Positions 21,471 through 22,379 of a DNA stretch of 22,379 nucleotides are shown here, piece by piece (positions within the stretch are counted from its first letter, which is position 1; every line of letters begins with the position of its first letter). A model generated the notes under the pieces. It made no database searches. It was not told the origin of the DNA and saw only the letters and a list, made by a program, of their open reading frames with translations. This stretch comes from JAICNR01 sp035699465 (GTDB lineage Bacteria; Gemmatimonadota; Gemmatimonadetes; JACCXV01; JAHWKZ01): positions 1 to 22,379 of the forward strand of contig DASSPT010000123.1 in NCBI GenBank assembly GCA_035699465.1, given 5' to 3'. The position numbers were made by a program, and so were the translations under genes.

Positions 21471-22379
21471 ATGTTGAAGGCCTACTCCCACCAGAACGGA
21501 ATTCTCTCCTCCGTTGGGATCGAGCCCGATCAGGCCCTTCCTGCGGATGCTCTGTGGATCGACGCCCTGGACCCTACCGCCGAAGAGGAGAAGAAAATCG
21601 AGGACATGTTGGGGCTGGACGTGCCCAACCGGGAGGAGATGCGGGAGATCGAAATCTCCAGCCGGCTCTACCAGGAAGCCGGCGCCCTCATCATGACGGC
21701 GACGTTGATCGTGGGCTCGGAGACACCCCACCCCGTGAGTGATCCGGTCACATTCGTTCTCGCCGGTCATCGGCTGGTGACTCTCCGCTACGCCGACACA
21801 CTGCCTTTTCACGCCTACGCCAGCCAGGTGCAGCGAGAGGGGGTCGCTTCCGGGACCGGTGAAGCGGTGCTGACGGACCTGCTGGACGCCATCGTGGATC
21901 GGCTTGCCGACATCCTCGAGCGGGTGCAGCAAGAGATGGATCAGCTGTCGCGGGAGGTCTTCAGCGAGGGAAACGGGGCACCCGACGTGAACTTCAAGGC
22001 CGTGCTGCGGAGAATCGGTCACGAGCAGGGGCTCGTCTCGCGAGCTCGTGAGAGTCTCGTCAGCATCGGTCGCGTGATCACGTTCCTTTCCCGTCCCGAT
22101 GAGGGGACAGTCGACCAGTCTTCAGGGCGCAGCCTGGAGACGCTGTCGAAGGACGTGGTTTCTCTTAGCGACCATGCCTCCTATCTGGCCAGCAGCATCA
22201 ACTTCCAGCTGGATGCGACGCTGGGACTGATCAACATCCAGCAGAACGCGATCATCAAGATCGTCTCCGTCGCCGCGGTCGTGTTCCTTCCGCCGACGCT
22301 GATCGCCAGTATCTATGGAATGAACTTCCATTTCATGCCCGAGCTGGACTGGCCGGTGGGGTATCCCATGGCGCTTCTG
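21471..22379 (+). CDS. corA: CorA-type magnesium channel (3' end beyond window)
   Basis: The 303 visible codons are open to the right edge. The cytoplasmic N-domain ends in a long helix rich in charged residues (about 130-260). The first transmembrane helix, about 262-281, leads into the signature YGMNF (GMN at 283-285), followed by the loop MPELDWPVGYPM, typical of CorA rather than ZntB. The second helix is cut off after the first few residues. CorA pentamers carry Mg2+ (and Co2+/Ni2+) across the inner membrane. The ATG at 21471 matches the usual N-terminus; no clear ribosome site precedes it. It lies 81 bp after the transglycosylase gene and may be transcribed separately. No terminator is seen in the gap. 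Confidence 0.93.
   Translation, partial: MLKAYSHQNGILSSVGIEPDQALPADALWIDALDPTAEEEKKIEDMLGLDVPNREEMREIEISSRLYQEAGALIMTATLIVGSETPHPVSDPVTFVLAGHRLVTLRYADTLPFHAYASQVQREGVASGTGEAVLTDLLDAIVDRLADILERVQQEMDQLSREVFSEGNGAPDVNFKAVLRRIGHEQGLVSRARESLVSIGRVITFLSRPDEGTVDQSSGRSLETLSKDVVSLSDHASYLASSINFQLDATLGLINIQQNAIIKIVSVAAVVFLPPTLIASIYGMNFHFMPELDWPVGYPMALL

Noticed and set aside
1..22379. CRISPR arrays, tRNA or rRNA genes, insertion sequences, attachment sites
   Set aside because: No regularly spaced repeats, cloverleaf patterns, transposase motifs or flanking terminal repeats were seen on either strand.

Overview
The window is GC-rich bacterial DNA with tightly packed genes on both strands. Signal peptides, lipoboxes, an outer-membrane barrel candidate, an MltD-type lytic transglycosylase and a complete anhydro-muropeptide recycling route point to a Gram-negative (diderm) organism. 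The family mix (four-domain multicopper oxidase, esterase-like-phytase lipoprotein, M14 peptidase, LEA-type-2 protein, Kelch-like secreted protein) resembles uncultured high-GC lineages such as Gemmatimonadota. That placement is an inference with low confidence. I see no IS elements, phage genes, CRISPR arrays, tRNAs or rRNAs, so this looks like an ordinary chromosomal segment.

Layout, left to right. Minus strand 1-1412: phosphatidylserine decarboxylase (psd), followed downstream by the N-terminus of a class III nucleotide cyclase that runs off the left edge. Plus 1477-1926: secreted NTF2-like protein. Minus 1954-5433: a four-cupredoxin multicopper oxidase and a MATE efflux pump. 5434-5822: structured non-coding DNA. 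Plus 5823-8448: aldo/keto reductase, a small barrel-type exported protein translationally coupled to it, and an exported alpha/beta hydrolase. Minus 8477-9430: Kelch-like exported protein. Plus 9521-11688: LEA-2 protein coupled to an M14 carboxypeptidase. Minus 11646-13776: probable operon of acetyltransferase, phytase-like lipoprotein and small lipoprotein. Plus 13825-16578: cystathionine beta-synthase, lipoprotein, murQ. Minus 16631-16840: dodecin. Plus 17120-21389: anmK, nagZ and an SLT/LysM transglycosylase, joined by 4-nt overlaps. Plus 21471 to the right edge: CorA-type Mg2+ channel, truncated by the window.

The clearest functional unit is peptidoglycan recycling at 15673-21389. The exported transglycosylase would release 1,6-anhydro-muropeptides, NagZ would remove GlcNAc, AnmK would phosphorylate anhydro-MurNAc to MurNAc-6-P, and MurQ would convert that to GlcNAc-6-P and lactate. 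A dodecin on the opposite strand and two strong inverted repeats interrupt the cluster.

The most unusual protein is the multicopper oxidase. It reads as a tandem duplication of a two-domain oxidase in which each copy has lost the opposite half of the copper ligands. One complete site is left between domains 2 and 3, with the motifs in reversed linear order.
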